Shown: one piece after another, positions 21,901 through 32,700 of the stretch
Position numbering within the stretch: position 1 is the first letter of the stretch
How the letters are laid out: each line of letters starts with the position of its first letter
DNA from: Ailanthus altissimus
Lineage: Eukaryota; Streptophyta; Magnoliopsida; Sapindales; Simaroubaceae
Assembly (NCBI GenBank): GCA_946807835.1
Contig: OX327711.1
Location: 15,349,501 to 15,413,500, forward strand
Direction: 5' to 3'
Length of the DNA: 64,000 nucleotides
The notes under the pieces: model-generated
What the model saw: the letters and a program-made list of their open reading frames with translations, nothing else
The model's database searches: none
Told to the model about the DNA's origin: nothing
Made by a program: the position numbers and the translations under genes

Positions 21901-23095
21901 TTTTCTTGACTAAAAATTTAGTCTAAACACTTAAAACACACTTAAACCCTACAAAATGTATAATCCTAAGCACAATACTTAAATAAATAATTTTGAATTA
22001 AAACATTATAATGAAAATATGAACAATAAGCCTGGAACTTTATAAGACTAATATATATATATATATATGATTTAATAGGCTTCGTAATTTATTATATAAA
22101 AAATTGATGGATATGTGTTAAAAAAAATTTGTAGTACATTATAAATTATATAAAAATTATAAATTGATTAAACAGTATTTTGTGATAATATTGTTTATTA
22201 TATGGTGAGTTACGTAACTCATTAAATTATTTATATATATATATAAATAATTTAATAGGCTGCGTAATTTATCATATATTGAACTCTTGAATACGGGACA
22301 AGATTTTATAAAAATTATTAAAAATTATAAATTTATTAAATAATAAAATATGATAATATTACTCATCGTATAATAAATTACGTAATCCATTAAATTATTT
22401 ATATATATATATATAATTTAGATAAATATCCCCTCTTGCTTTCACATGTGATCGGTCAACATTCAATAACCTGTAAGGATTATCCTTCTAGATTATTATG
22501 ACTGAATCAATTCTAAACTTTTTTTAAAGTAAATTAAGCACGTAATAAATAACACGGCAAAGAGTATACTCGTGACTCACCACTCACCAGGCATTTTTAC
22601 TAAAAACAAATAACTTTTATGAGTAAAAATATCTGATTTGAAAAAGGCTAAGTTTTGGAACCTTATCTTTTTTTTATTTGTAACTTTTGACAGTTTCAAG
22701 ATGCTTGAGAAACACCCGGAATTTCTAAACTTCGTCAGAAACCTTTTCATTAATTTTTCAAAGATTAAAAAAAAATTTCTAACGAATTTCTCATGTAGCC
22801 GCCTTATTTAGTTCTAATTCTTTTAGCTGTATAAGAATGAACAAGTGCAAAGACGGTAGTGACGAGAATTGAAGTGTTGCTAGAAATAGCAAGTGTATAG
22901 TAAATGCAGTAACAGCAAGCACATGCAAATGCATGCATGTAACTTGAGGGCTAAGGCTAACCTGAGAGGAGGATTCGGGGGCGAAGAAGACCAAAGAGCA
23001 TCTGGGAGGCCACCACCAGGGACACATATTTCTTCTAACAAATTACCATAATCGAATATCCAGTTGGGATTTTCCGGTGATAATGATGATGACAT
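18912..23095 (-). CDS. ILR3: bHLH transcription factor, ILR3 (bHLH105)/bHLH115-like
   Basis: A subgroup IVc bHLH regulator. In Arabidopsis, ILR3 and bHLH115 dimerise with related bHLH proteins and control iron-deficiency genes. Five exons give 234 aa: 22962-23095, 20062-20124, 19757-19834, 19526-19688, 18912-19178. The N-terminus starts with an SPENPNWIFDY motif typical of this subgroup. The basic region (SKACREKLRRDRLNDRF) spans exons 3-4. Helix 2 and a leucine zipper follow in exon 4 (VRMVTQLRDEAQKLKD). Exon 5 ends with the conserved tail MWQFMPPAAVDTS and HVLRPPVA. All joins keep frame. Intron 3 has a GC donor (19756-19755) instead of GT, because only GATAG|GC fits the phase. Intron 1 is 2.8 kb and carries repeat insertions. 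The start at 23095 matches the family N-terminus. Which Arabidopsis paralogue is orthologous is not settled. Confidence 0.9.
21150..21560. repeat. LTR-like insertion in bHLH intron 1
   Basis: A GC-richer block inside the AT-rich first intron, with several GGCCCA/AAGGCCCAA motifs and a TATA-like TCTATAAAAG at about 21532-21541. These are typical of plant LTR promoter regions. No terminal repeats or target duplication were found, so it may be a truncated LTR. The 63-codon frame inside (21139-21330) is not considered a gene. A diverged duplication of about 100 bp follows at 21640-21830 (GATATCAAACAAAAAATT and TCTCATAAAAACTA repeated). Confidence 0.4.
22050..22414. mobile_element. Two tandem short inverted-repeat elements in TA microsatellite
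   Basis: Two copies (about 22069-22231 and 22246-22400) of a 155-165-bp element. Each starts with an AATTTAATAGGCTKCGTAATTTA-like end and finishes with the inverted version (TTACGTAAYYCATTAAATTATTT). They are separated and flanked by (TA)n runs at 22050-22067, 22232-22246 and 22401-22414. The layout resembles MITEs that sit in TA microsatellites. It lies in intron 1 of the bHLH gene. Confidence 0.65.
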
Positions 23096-23097
23096 GT

Positions 23098-23145
23098 CCT
23101 CTCCTCTCTTTTCTTCTCTTCTCCTCCTCTCTTCTCTTCTTTGTA
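23098..23145 (-). promoter_or_regulatory. GA-rich tract just upstream of the bHLH start
   Basis: The minus strand carries a nearly pure purine tract (AGAAGAGAAGAGAGGAGG and similar) ending a few bases before the ATG at 23095. It most likely belongs to the 5' untranslated region. GA-rich 5' leaders are common in plant genes; no specific function can be claimed. Confidence 0.45.
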
Positions 23146-23459
23146 TGAGGCAGTAGTGCGGTGATGATATTGCAGTGTTAAAAGAGTTATTAGTGAGAAT
23201 CAAGTCTCAGAATGAGACACCAAAGTTGGCTTTTGGAGATACAGAAAGATAATATAAAAAGGGAATGAGTGAATTGGGTTGGTTCTTTGGTTAGTTGATT
23301 GATATTGGCAGAAAAAGGAAGAGAATATTGGGAAAAGTAGAATAATAAAGATTTTGAGAGAGTGAAAGAGTCCACATATAATCTTCTACTTCCACTACCC
23401 ACCACAAGAAAACGAGAGAAAGCAACACTACCACAAGTACAACTGTACAAAAGCGTGTT

Positions 23460-24190
23460 TTCTCAATGGTATCTTTATTTTACCTTTTGGTTTCGGAGGT
23501 CAAATGAATTGAATGCGTATTGGGCAACCCATTTTAGATTTAGTCACAAGAGTACTATATTTGTTATGAATCATAAGAAGCAGATATGGGCCGAAGGGCC
23601 CATAGAATGTAGCCCAAAATAACTTGGAACAGTATGATCAGAATTCACAGCAAACACGATGATCCTGAGAGTGATCACACCACGCCAATATCATAAGTTG
23701 TATGAGGAGGATGAACACTATTTCTCAATCAGTCAATAGTAATATGCCAATATCACAATTCATAACCCCTTCTAACAATAACCCCGTTTGCAAGACTACA
23801 CTCTATTTTCATATTCTAGTTGTTCAAAAACTGTGTTCAAATTACATATCAGGCTCTCTGTAAGTTACAGCGGTCAAAATTTCTGCAAAATTCCATTATT
23901 TTCTGTGTAAAAACAATTCATCTTCTACATTCAAACTGGCATGTTAACTAAAAAAGAATTCAGATAATTGAACACAAACAGTCAACTTTTATACAATTAT
24001 TGTCAACTTCAGTACATGGTAGGTGTAAAAATCAAACTGAAAACAACAGTTCATTACATGAATCACAATGGTAATCGAACACTTGAAAGCCACAATCAAC
24101 AACTTAACAACCCTGTTTAAGGCAAGAACGAGCGCAACCACATATCTTTTTTACACGTTCGAAATCCGAAATCTGTACAAAATCACAAAC
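23460..24190. other. Intergenic region between bHLH and CXXS1
   Basis: Contains the distal promoter of the bHLH gene and the presumed 3' untranslated region of the CXXS1 gene (below 24208). The short open frames here are not supported as genes. Confidence 0.5.
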
Positions 24191-24207
24191 AAATCCAACA
24201 GACAGGA

Positions 24208-25800
24208 CTAGGCTACAAATATACGAATGGACTGAACAAAACTGTCAATCCTTTTCCTTATCTCTTCTGGATTGGCACCTACTAGCTTGTCAACTACAGC
24301 ACCTTCCCTCATCAGCACAAATGTTGGCATGGCCTTTATCTCCAATTTAGATGCCACATCCTGACCAAACACAAAGAAAATCACGCAACAAATATCAAAC
24401 TTGAGGAGGGCAGATAGCAAATATCAATATGCAGGCTCTCTTTTATCAGATGAGACCAAATGGAAACAGATCATGCATTAGCTGATCAACTTTAAGAACC
24501 AGAAAATTATCTAAAAACATGAACTTCACATTAAGAAGAAGCTTTAATTAATTAGGTAGTGATTTTTATCGCACTTGGCACTGACAAACCTTCCATATTG
24601 ACAATGGACAAGAAGTAAAAGTGTGCAAGTATTGTGATTTAAAACTCATCAGTGATGTTTCCTCCAGTAAAAGTATATAATTTTGAAGCTATAAAATCAA
24701 GTAGAAAGATATTGTTATAGTTTTTGCTATTTTATTATCTTGGTTCAATTAAATAATGGAATAAAATAATCTAATCTTAGGTTTATCCACTTTTTAGTTG
24801 TTAGCATTTTCTACTTCCAAAATCTGAACATTAAAGATATGGGTATGACAGCAAATATGCAACATTAAAATATGTAAATAATGTTGACAACGATGCAAAA
24901 AACAAAATATCTTAGAGAATAATTTAGCAAATATTATCAACTAACCATGTAAAATTTTTAAAAATTATGTGTATAATTCAATCAATTTGCAGAGGTAAAT
25001 GCTTCTTGGCACTGAGCTGTATTCATAATTATATTTTTATCAGATAGACAAGCAAAATTATGAAAGTAATAGATGAAATGTAAGAGAAATTACATTTGAA
25101 GATCTTGTTTGTTTAAAGATACAACTAAATATCTTGAAATAACAAAATAATCATAAGATCTGATAATAGGATAAGATGGTAGCTAGGTCATTATAGAACT
25201 ACTTATCCTCATCTTCACATATTGGCATCTAACAATAACATAGCTGGCTTACAAGATAATCAATTTTTTGTATTGTTTTCAAGCACATCTTCTCTTTTTT
25301 TTTGGGGGGGTTGGGGTGGGGGGCGGCGGGGGTGGTATGGGAGGAAATTCATAAACTCAATTTCCAAATTGGATGTGCAGAACATTTCCCACAAAAATGT
25401 TAATTAGAAACAAAGGAAACAAGAAAGTTGATTAGATACAAAGGAAACAGAATAGGAAGTGAACATATATAATTCATTTTTGGAGAAAAAGATGAATTAC
25501 CTTAACATCATCAACATCAACAGAGAGAAATAGAACATCAGGATTGGTCGAGGCCAATTCTTCGAAAAATGGGTTCATGGCCACGGAAGGCATACACCAT
25601 ACAGCACTAAAGTGAACAACTATCTGCAACATATTATATATCCCACAAAATGCATCACAATAACAATAACGAACTAATTATCATATACATCAAAATCTTA
25701 CGGAGTTACAAACAAGATCATGTCTATTTGTGCATATAACATACGGAAAGAATCACTGTAAGAATTCTAAATAACGAATGCTATGTTTTGATAAAAGGGG

Positions 25801-25844
<44 letters not shown>

Positions 25845-25978
25845 TGCAGAATTGTGAGGAAAGGAAATGAACTTACAGGGCAGCCTTGGTTGTTGGCTTG
25901 GGAGCCAAAGTAATCCCAAGATTCAACTGAATCAACTTTCACAACTCTAGACTTGTTATGCTGCTCCTCTGTTGCCAT
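24208..25978 (-). CDS. CXXS1: Thioredoxin-like protein CXXS1
   Basis: A 125-aa thioredoxin-fold protein in which the second active-site Cys is Ser: the site reads WCMPS (Trp43, Cys44, Ser47). This one-cysteine site defines the plant CXXS class. Arabidopsis CXXS1 is cytosolic and has been reported to have disulfide isomerase activity rather than ordinary reductase activity. Three exons: 25877-25978, 25501-25623 and 24208-24360, all phase 0 with GT-AG introns. The cis-proline motif AMPTF is at about residues 85-89. The C-terminal helix carries LVGANPEEI-KR, as in the family. No transit peptide is visible. The start at 25978 gives a short hydrophilic N-terminus. Intron 1 has a (TA)n microsatellite and intron 2 a G-rich tract. 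Confidence 0.93.
25295..25340 (+). repeat. G-rich tract, possible G-quadruplex
   Basis: The plus strand has successive G runs (GGGGGGG, GGGG, GGGGGG, GGGGG) within about 40 bp, following a T run. It lies in intron 2 of CXXS1 on the non-template (antisense to mRNA) strand. Confidence 0.6.
25803..25842. repeat. (TA)n microsatellite
   Basis: About 20 perfect TA units in intron 1 of CXXS1, just below the first exon. Confidence 0.95.
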
Positions 25979-26058
25979 CTTCTTCTTCTTCCCTCTGTTT
26001 CTTTAGGGATTTGATTTGACTCCTTTTGGAAAATACAGGATATGTACTGTGACTGTGT

Positions 26059-26070
26059 CGGTATATAACA
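26059..26070 (-). promoter_or_regulatory. Possible TATA box of CXXS1
   Basis: The minus strand reads TGTTATATACCG about 85 bp upstream of the start codon at 25978, a plausible distance for a TATA element with a short leader. Supported by position only. Confidence 0.35.
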
Positions 26071-26408
26071 GGGTACTTTGTAGTTGCCTTGCAGAGGCAG
26101 AAGTCTAGATTAGACAAAAATGAATGGTTTAGCAAATGGCCCACTCTGCCAACTCTTGTTATCTGTCGGGGTCCCAGCTACCTTTTTATGTTTTAGACAA
26201 AAACAAAGCTTGAAGCTTTACTAAAAATTAAAAAAAAAAAAAAATCGAGATAGTCGGAAACCAACGGCCATTCTTCTCCTTTTCTAACCTTCTCTTTCTT
26301 TTCCAAATTCCAAAGCTATACAAAATGCTTTGAGCCTAGCATATCCTCAATTCCTCACTTGTCTTGTCGTGTCAAACCCTCGAATCAAACTGTTCGAATG
26401 TTATTTTT

Positions 26409-29027
26409 GAAAAAATTTCATAAATAATTCTTTTATTTTTTATTATTTTTTTTAACCAAATACAATATGATTATATTTATTAACTAAATAAATTATTTTT
26501 GAACAAGTATAACCTTTCACTGTTTATATAGTACCTACTACAATGTACAGTAATATTTTTACTACAGTGATTAATTAAATCAAAATTAAATATTTTTTGT
26601 TTATTAAAATTATATTTTTTTATATTAATTATTTATTTATTTTAATCATATTACTATAAAATTTACATAAATAATACAATTATTTAATGTACTTAAATTA
26701 AACTAAATAAATACACTAACTAATATAATTTTATAAATAAATAAAAAAATTATTATATTTTTTTATTAAAATTATATTTATTAATAAGTAAATACAATAA
26801 TAAAATTTAAATAAATATAATTATTTATTTATGAATAATAAAAAAATAAAAAATTTAACGGTCACAAAGGCTATCTCAGCTATCGCATCTCGGGCTCGAG
26901 ATGGCCCTGAGATGGTCCCGAGATGCGATGGTGGCCATCGCATCTAGGGCCCGAGATGGCCCCCCGAGATGCGATGGTGGCCACCGCTACAGTGTACAGT
27001 AGTATTTTTGCTATAGTGATTAATTAAATCAAAATTAAATATTTTTTATTTATTAAAATTATATTTTTTTATATTAGTTATTTATTTATTTTAATCATAT
27101 TACTATAAAATTTACATAAATAATAAAATTATTTAATGTAGTTAAATTAAACTAAATAAATACACTAACTAATATAATTTTATAAATAAATAAAAATTTA
27201 ATTATATTTTTTATTAAAATTATATTTATTAATAAGTAAATACGATAATAAAATTTAAATAAATATAATTATTTATTTATGAATAATAAAAAATTAAAAA
27301 ATTTAACAGTCACAAAGGCTATCTCAGCTATCGCATCTCGAGCCCGAGATGGCCCCGAGATGCCCTCGAGATGCGATGGTGGCTATCATGCCATCGCATC
27401 TCGGGCTCGAGATGGCCCTGAGATGGTCCCGAGATGCGATGGTGGCCATCGCATCTAGGGCCCGAGATGCGATGGTGGCCACCGCTACAGTGTACAGTAG
27501 TATTTTTGCTACAGTGATTAATTAAATCAAAATTAAATATTTTTTGTTTATTAAAATTATATATTTTTATATTAGTTATTTATTTATTTTAATCATTTTA
27601 CTATAAAATTCACATAAATAATACAATTATTTAATGTAGTTAAATTAAACTAAATAAATACACTAACTAATATAATTTTTATAAATAAATAAATATTTTA
27701 TTTTATTTTTCTTAAAATTATATCTATTTATAAGTAAATAAAATAATAAAATTTAAATAAATATAATTTAAAATAAATAAATAACTAATATAAAATAAAT
27801 ATAATTTTAATAAACAAAAAATATTTAATTTTGATCTAATTAATCACTGTAGCAACAAATACTGTACACTGTAGCGATGGCCACCATCGCATCTCGGGAG
27901 CCATCTCGGGCCGTAGATGCGATGGCCACCATCGCATCTTGGGACCATCTCAAGGCCATCTCGAGCCCGAGATGCGATGGCATGATAGCCACCATCGCAT
28001 CTTGATGGCATCTCGAGGGCATCTCGGGCCCGAGATACGATGGCTGAGATAGCCTTTATGACCGTTAAATTTTTTATTTTTTTATTATTCATAAATAAAT
28101 AATTATATTTATTTAAATTTTATTATTGTATTTACTTATTAATAAATATAATTTTAATAAAAAATATAATTAAATTTTTATTTATTTATAAAATTATATT
28201 AGTTAGTGTATTTATTTAGTTTAATTTAACTACATTAAATAATTTTATTATTTATGTAAATTTTATAGTAATATGATTAAAATAAATAAATAACTAATAT
28301 AACAAAATATAATTTTAATAAACAAAAAATATTTAATTTTGATTTAATTAATCATTATAGCAAAAATACTACTGTACACTGTAGCGGTGGCCACCATCGC
28401 ATCTCGGGGCCATCTCGGGTCCTAGATGCGATGGCCACCATCGCATCTCGGGACCATCTCAGGGCCATCTCGAGCCCGAGATGCGATGGCATGATAGCCA
28501 CCATCGCATCTCGAGGGCATCTCGGGGCCATCTCGGGCCCGAGATGCGATAGCTGAGATAGCCTTTGTGACCATTAAATTTTTTATTTTTTTATTATTCA
28601 TAAATAAATAATTATATTTATTTAAATTTTATTATTGTATTTACTTATTAATAAATATAATTTTAATAAAAAAATATAATAATTTTTTTATTTATTTATA
28701 AAATTATATTAGTTAGTGTATTTATTTAGTTTAATTTAAGTACATTAAATAATTTTATTATTTATGTAAATTTTATAGTAATATAATTAAAATAAATAAA
28801 TAACTAATATAAAAAATATAATTTTAATAAATCAAAATTAAATAAAAAATATTTAATTTTGATTTAATTAATCACTGTAGCAAAAATACTACTGTACACT
28901 GTAGCAGGTACTATACAAACAGTGAAAGAATATACTTATCAAAAAGTAATTTATTTGGTTAATAAAGTATAACAATATTGTATTTGGTTAAAAAAAATAA
29001 TAAAAAAATTATTTATAAAATTTTTCC
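26409..29027. mobile_element. Fold-back element: 2.6-kb palindrome with GC-rich modules
   Basis: Two arms of about 1.25 kb are inverted copies of each other. The outer ends are GAAAAA(A)TTTxATAAATAATT at 26409 and its complement ending at 29026-29027. A near-perfect 9-bp direct repeat flanks it: GTTATTTTT (26400-26408) and TTTATTTTT (29028-29036). Each arm is built of tandem AT-rich units that start at CTACAGTGTACAG (26537, 26987, 27485; inverted copies end at 27875, 28385, 28905). Between them are GC-rich blocks (26873-26990, 27310-27484, 27876-28050, 28386-28560) made of GAGATGCGATGGTGGCC and GCATCTCGGGCCCGAGATG palindromes. No transposase is present. Long inverted repeats with a 9-bp duplication fit a non-autonomous Mutator-like or fold-back element. 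Frames at 27840-28092 are repeat artefacts. Confidence 0.85.
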
Positions 29028-29036
29028 TTTATTTTT

Positions 29037-29750
29037 TACGGGCACGTTTAGTATATGGGATAGGATTATTTTGTGTCCTAGCATATTCAATCCTATCCTC
29101 TTCCTCAATCCTATCCTTTCCCTAATAATTGTGTTAACATAAACTTTTTGTTGACATTTTTTTTCTTTTGTAAAATGCAAGGGTTCCTTCCCTCGTCTCT
29201 TGCCAATATACGGCTTTGTAAAAAAATATATATTTGCTTATAAATTGTGAAACAGGCTTACTTTCCAGAAAAATGTGGATTAAGGCTTCTCACAGTCTAG
29301 AATCTAGAGCATCAGTACCAAACAAGTATCCGCCAACTAATTCCAACATTATTAACAATGGGTCAATGGCCGCCCACTCCATAGATGAAGGTCTCAGTTT
29401 CCCTTCACAAAAAATCTTGCTTTTTCTGTAGTTGTTGAAGACAAAGGTAAAGAATTGTTTCCCAAAAGCCATTCCATTTTTTAGGAAAATAGTAAAAAAA
29501 AAATATTAGAGTTACATATGATAATCAATGCTATTTGTTAATTACTAGCCTGGCTACAATTTTCGAGGTCTGTTCATCAACTGATGAACTTTATCATACA
29601 ACAAACAATAGTCATGTTGATTAAGCCAATAAATTTACTATCATGCTATGAGTAGCTAAGTCAAGATCCTATTCTCAGCTAAGCCAAATATGGAAACAAT
29701 GAGTGCATGCCATACACTCATTATAAACATGACTACGAAGCACCATATGA
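29037..29750. other. Intergenic region and kinesin 3' flank
   Basis: No gene is supported. Overlapping short frames on opposite strands at 29234-29472 have no recognisable domain. The kinesin 3' untranslated region probably lies in the upper part. Confidence 0.45.
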
Positions 29751-29753
29751 TTT

Positions 29754-32700
29754 TTAGCCACAACTCAAGCGAGAATCAGCAGGCCGCAAAGTCATTTGGC
29801 GTCTGGGAACCCCAATTTCACAGGCATTGACTCTGGCAGCAAACCGCAGAGAGCAGAGTGACTCACCCGTGGAAGTAGGATCGGGTGAGATGTTGACAAA
29901 CATTAAGGTCTTTGAGTCTCCGCCAAGGCAAGGCTGCACACAAATCAAAATCAAGTTAGAAACATATATTGATTAAGTATAACACAAAGGTAAATTTCAG
30001 CCACATTTCTCAGAGTAAGAAAACTAAGCAAACATTTCATATGGTTCTCCAATGTTTTACAATCATATGGTTCTACAATGTTTTACAATCAAACATTCAT
30101 TATGCTGTACGTACCCTCAACATCATAAAAAATATAGAATAGAAAACAAGCTCATTATACACATTTATGCTACATATGATGGAATCTCATCAAATACAAA
30201 GTTTTTTAGGATGATATGCCTGCCACTGCTTCTACCTTGCACTTCCATCAAGCAATCAGTTCAAATTTCCCACCTAGCCAATTCTATAACTTCAAAAACA
30301 AAATACAAAATAAACTTTTACCACATACAATGTTACCTACAAAATAATGTTTCATTCATATAAAAATACTCAGGTTAACAAGTTTAAACCGACATTGAAA
30401 ATTAGTTTCACATGTTCATTTATCAAAGTCAAGGATTTACCGTAACTTATCTAGTCTATTTTCTTCTCAAAATCTTGAGGTTAGGCCACAGTTCTCTATA
30501 AATTTAAAAATATGGAAAAGCACGTAAGCTATAAATCATTTGGAACTGTGATACCTGAAGAAGATACGTTAACTTCGAGTTCCTAAATGGAACATGATCA
30601 TCCTTCTTTGCTAGGGCAAATATAACATCACTCAAACATGATAAGCTCTTATTTATGGCCTGATTGTGCAGAGAAGTCAGCATGATCATAAAAAGCACAT
30701 GAAATTAAAGATAATTATATAAACAGCTTAGATAAACAGTATTTCAAGTAAAAGATAAACTTAAACACACCTGAGTTTCTTTTAACCGGTCACCAGTTGC
30801 TCCACTTCTTGACAGTCGCTCACTTCCAGCTAGATCAATGAGGTTTAAGACTCCCTGCACTTGTTGTTCAGTTGCCTAGCAAAACAAGGGAGAAAATGTC
30901 AGTAAAAATATACACCAGAGTTAATATAGAAAAGCATGATTGTTTTACAAGAACGTGCACCTCATTTACTCCAGATATTCGTAATGTGAAGACAAAATGG
31001 CTTCTTGATGAGTACTCATTCATTTGAGTCTTGCCCACAGACCTGGAAAAGCAATAATATGTAAGAAGTTCTCATTCATTCACACAGCACTCAGTTAAAT
31101 AGTGATTAAAAAAAGGAATGTGCACTGTCATTGTTTAATCTAAATAATGCATTTTAAGACAAAAACAACTGCTAAATCATTTACCTGCTTTGTGCAGCCT
31201 GCCGTAAAAGGGATGATATCTCTGATATGCTACAAACATCAACAATGGTAAGGTCACTCACATGTGTGTTCCCATTTGCATCATGTTTAATTGTATACTG
31301 CTTTCCAGGAACACCATTTTCCAAACGTGTCAAATCTGAACTGCTCGATCGACTTGTTGACAAGAGATCACGTATAGTTTCATTATATATCTCCAACATT
31401 GACGCCTAAATTTTTATAAATTACAGTCACAGTTTAATTATAAGGTTTAAAAATATATAAAATAAATACATGCAGTAATAGTTTTACCTGCATTTTATAT
31501 TTCCAGCCCTGTACTGAAAGAGACTGACTGATTTGAAATATCTGTTCCAAGGAGCGGGGTATCAACCCTTTCTGCTCAGGGGCTTCTGGCTTACCCATCA
31601 TTGTATATGTTTTACCTGAACCTGTCTGACCATAAGCAAATATGCAAACCTGCAGTACATAATACATCAAACAAAAGATTGAAGATTATTTCATATGACA
31701 ACTAAATTTCAGTTTCTAATTCCATTCTCTTGTAAACAGACTTTAGCAAATTTTGATTATCAATAAGCAGTGAAAAAGTTTTTATTTGCACAAAGAACAG
31801 TACAATGATAATGAAACCATATCAGAGTCCAACCTCAACCATGGCAATCAAACACAATTAACCCAATTCTTCAATTACAATGACTAAAGATGAACCTCTC
31901 AAATATTGAACTTGATCTCTAATAAGGAAATCAGTAACCTAAACTAAAGTTTCTAAATTAAAATAATATCAGCAAAGGCCATTAAAATTTCTATCTAAAT
32001 TCTAAGAGATGAACACAAACTAATTACCTTATAGCCATCAAGTGCACTCTGTACTAGCTGTGATATTTCTACAAAAACGTCTTGCTGAGACGCCTCATGA
32101 CCGAAAACTTTGTCAAATGTAAAAGGATACTTTTGCCCTGCTCAGAACATAACAGCATAAAAGTATATATCAGAGTCTTTCCTTCAATGTGAACAAGAAG
32201 CATTAGCTGAGTTTTAAAGAATTTTCCTATGTAATTCAATAGAAGCATTAGCTGAGTTTTAAAGAATTTTCCTATGCAATTCAATAGATCAAAATTAGTG
32301 AAAAAGAACCTATATATTCATACCACTTTGTATCAGATCAATGCCTCTGCCTGCTGATTCCAAAGATGTAGGATAAGAAATAACTGAAGCTTCTGTTCCA
32401 ACCCCATCATCTGGTAATAAAGGACGCACCCGACAAAAGACTCGAATATTTCCTTTCAATTCCTGCAGCGAAAGATGATTTATTACTATTTTGAAAACAT
32501 AAATAGTAAAAAGTTTGGGGAAGAAAATACTACCAGAATAGTATTATGCAGCTTTTTCCTTAATGTCTCTGCATCAATAAGTTGATGTTCTGCCTCTGCC
32601 AAGCGATTTTGTAGTTCACAAACATTTCTCTTTCGCTCCTCAAATTCTGTCTGTATTTCCATAGCTGACAAATCAGACATCTGCAAAAGGCAAAAGAGTG

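Noticed and set aside
27840..28092. Two overlapping minus-strand frames in the fold-back element
   Set aside because: They only translate the repeated GATGCGATGG and GAGATGGCC words of the palindrome.
26866..28570. CRISPR-like or satellite array
   Set aside because: Repeats are palindromic words in mirror-image arms of a eukaryotic element, without constant repeat and unique spacer structure.
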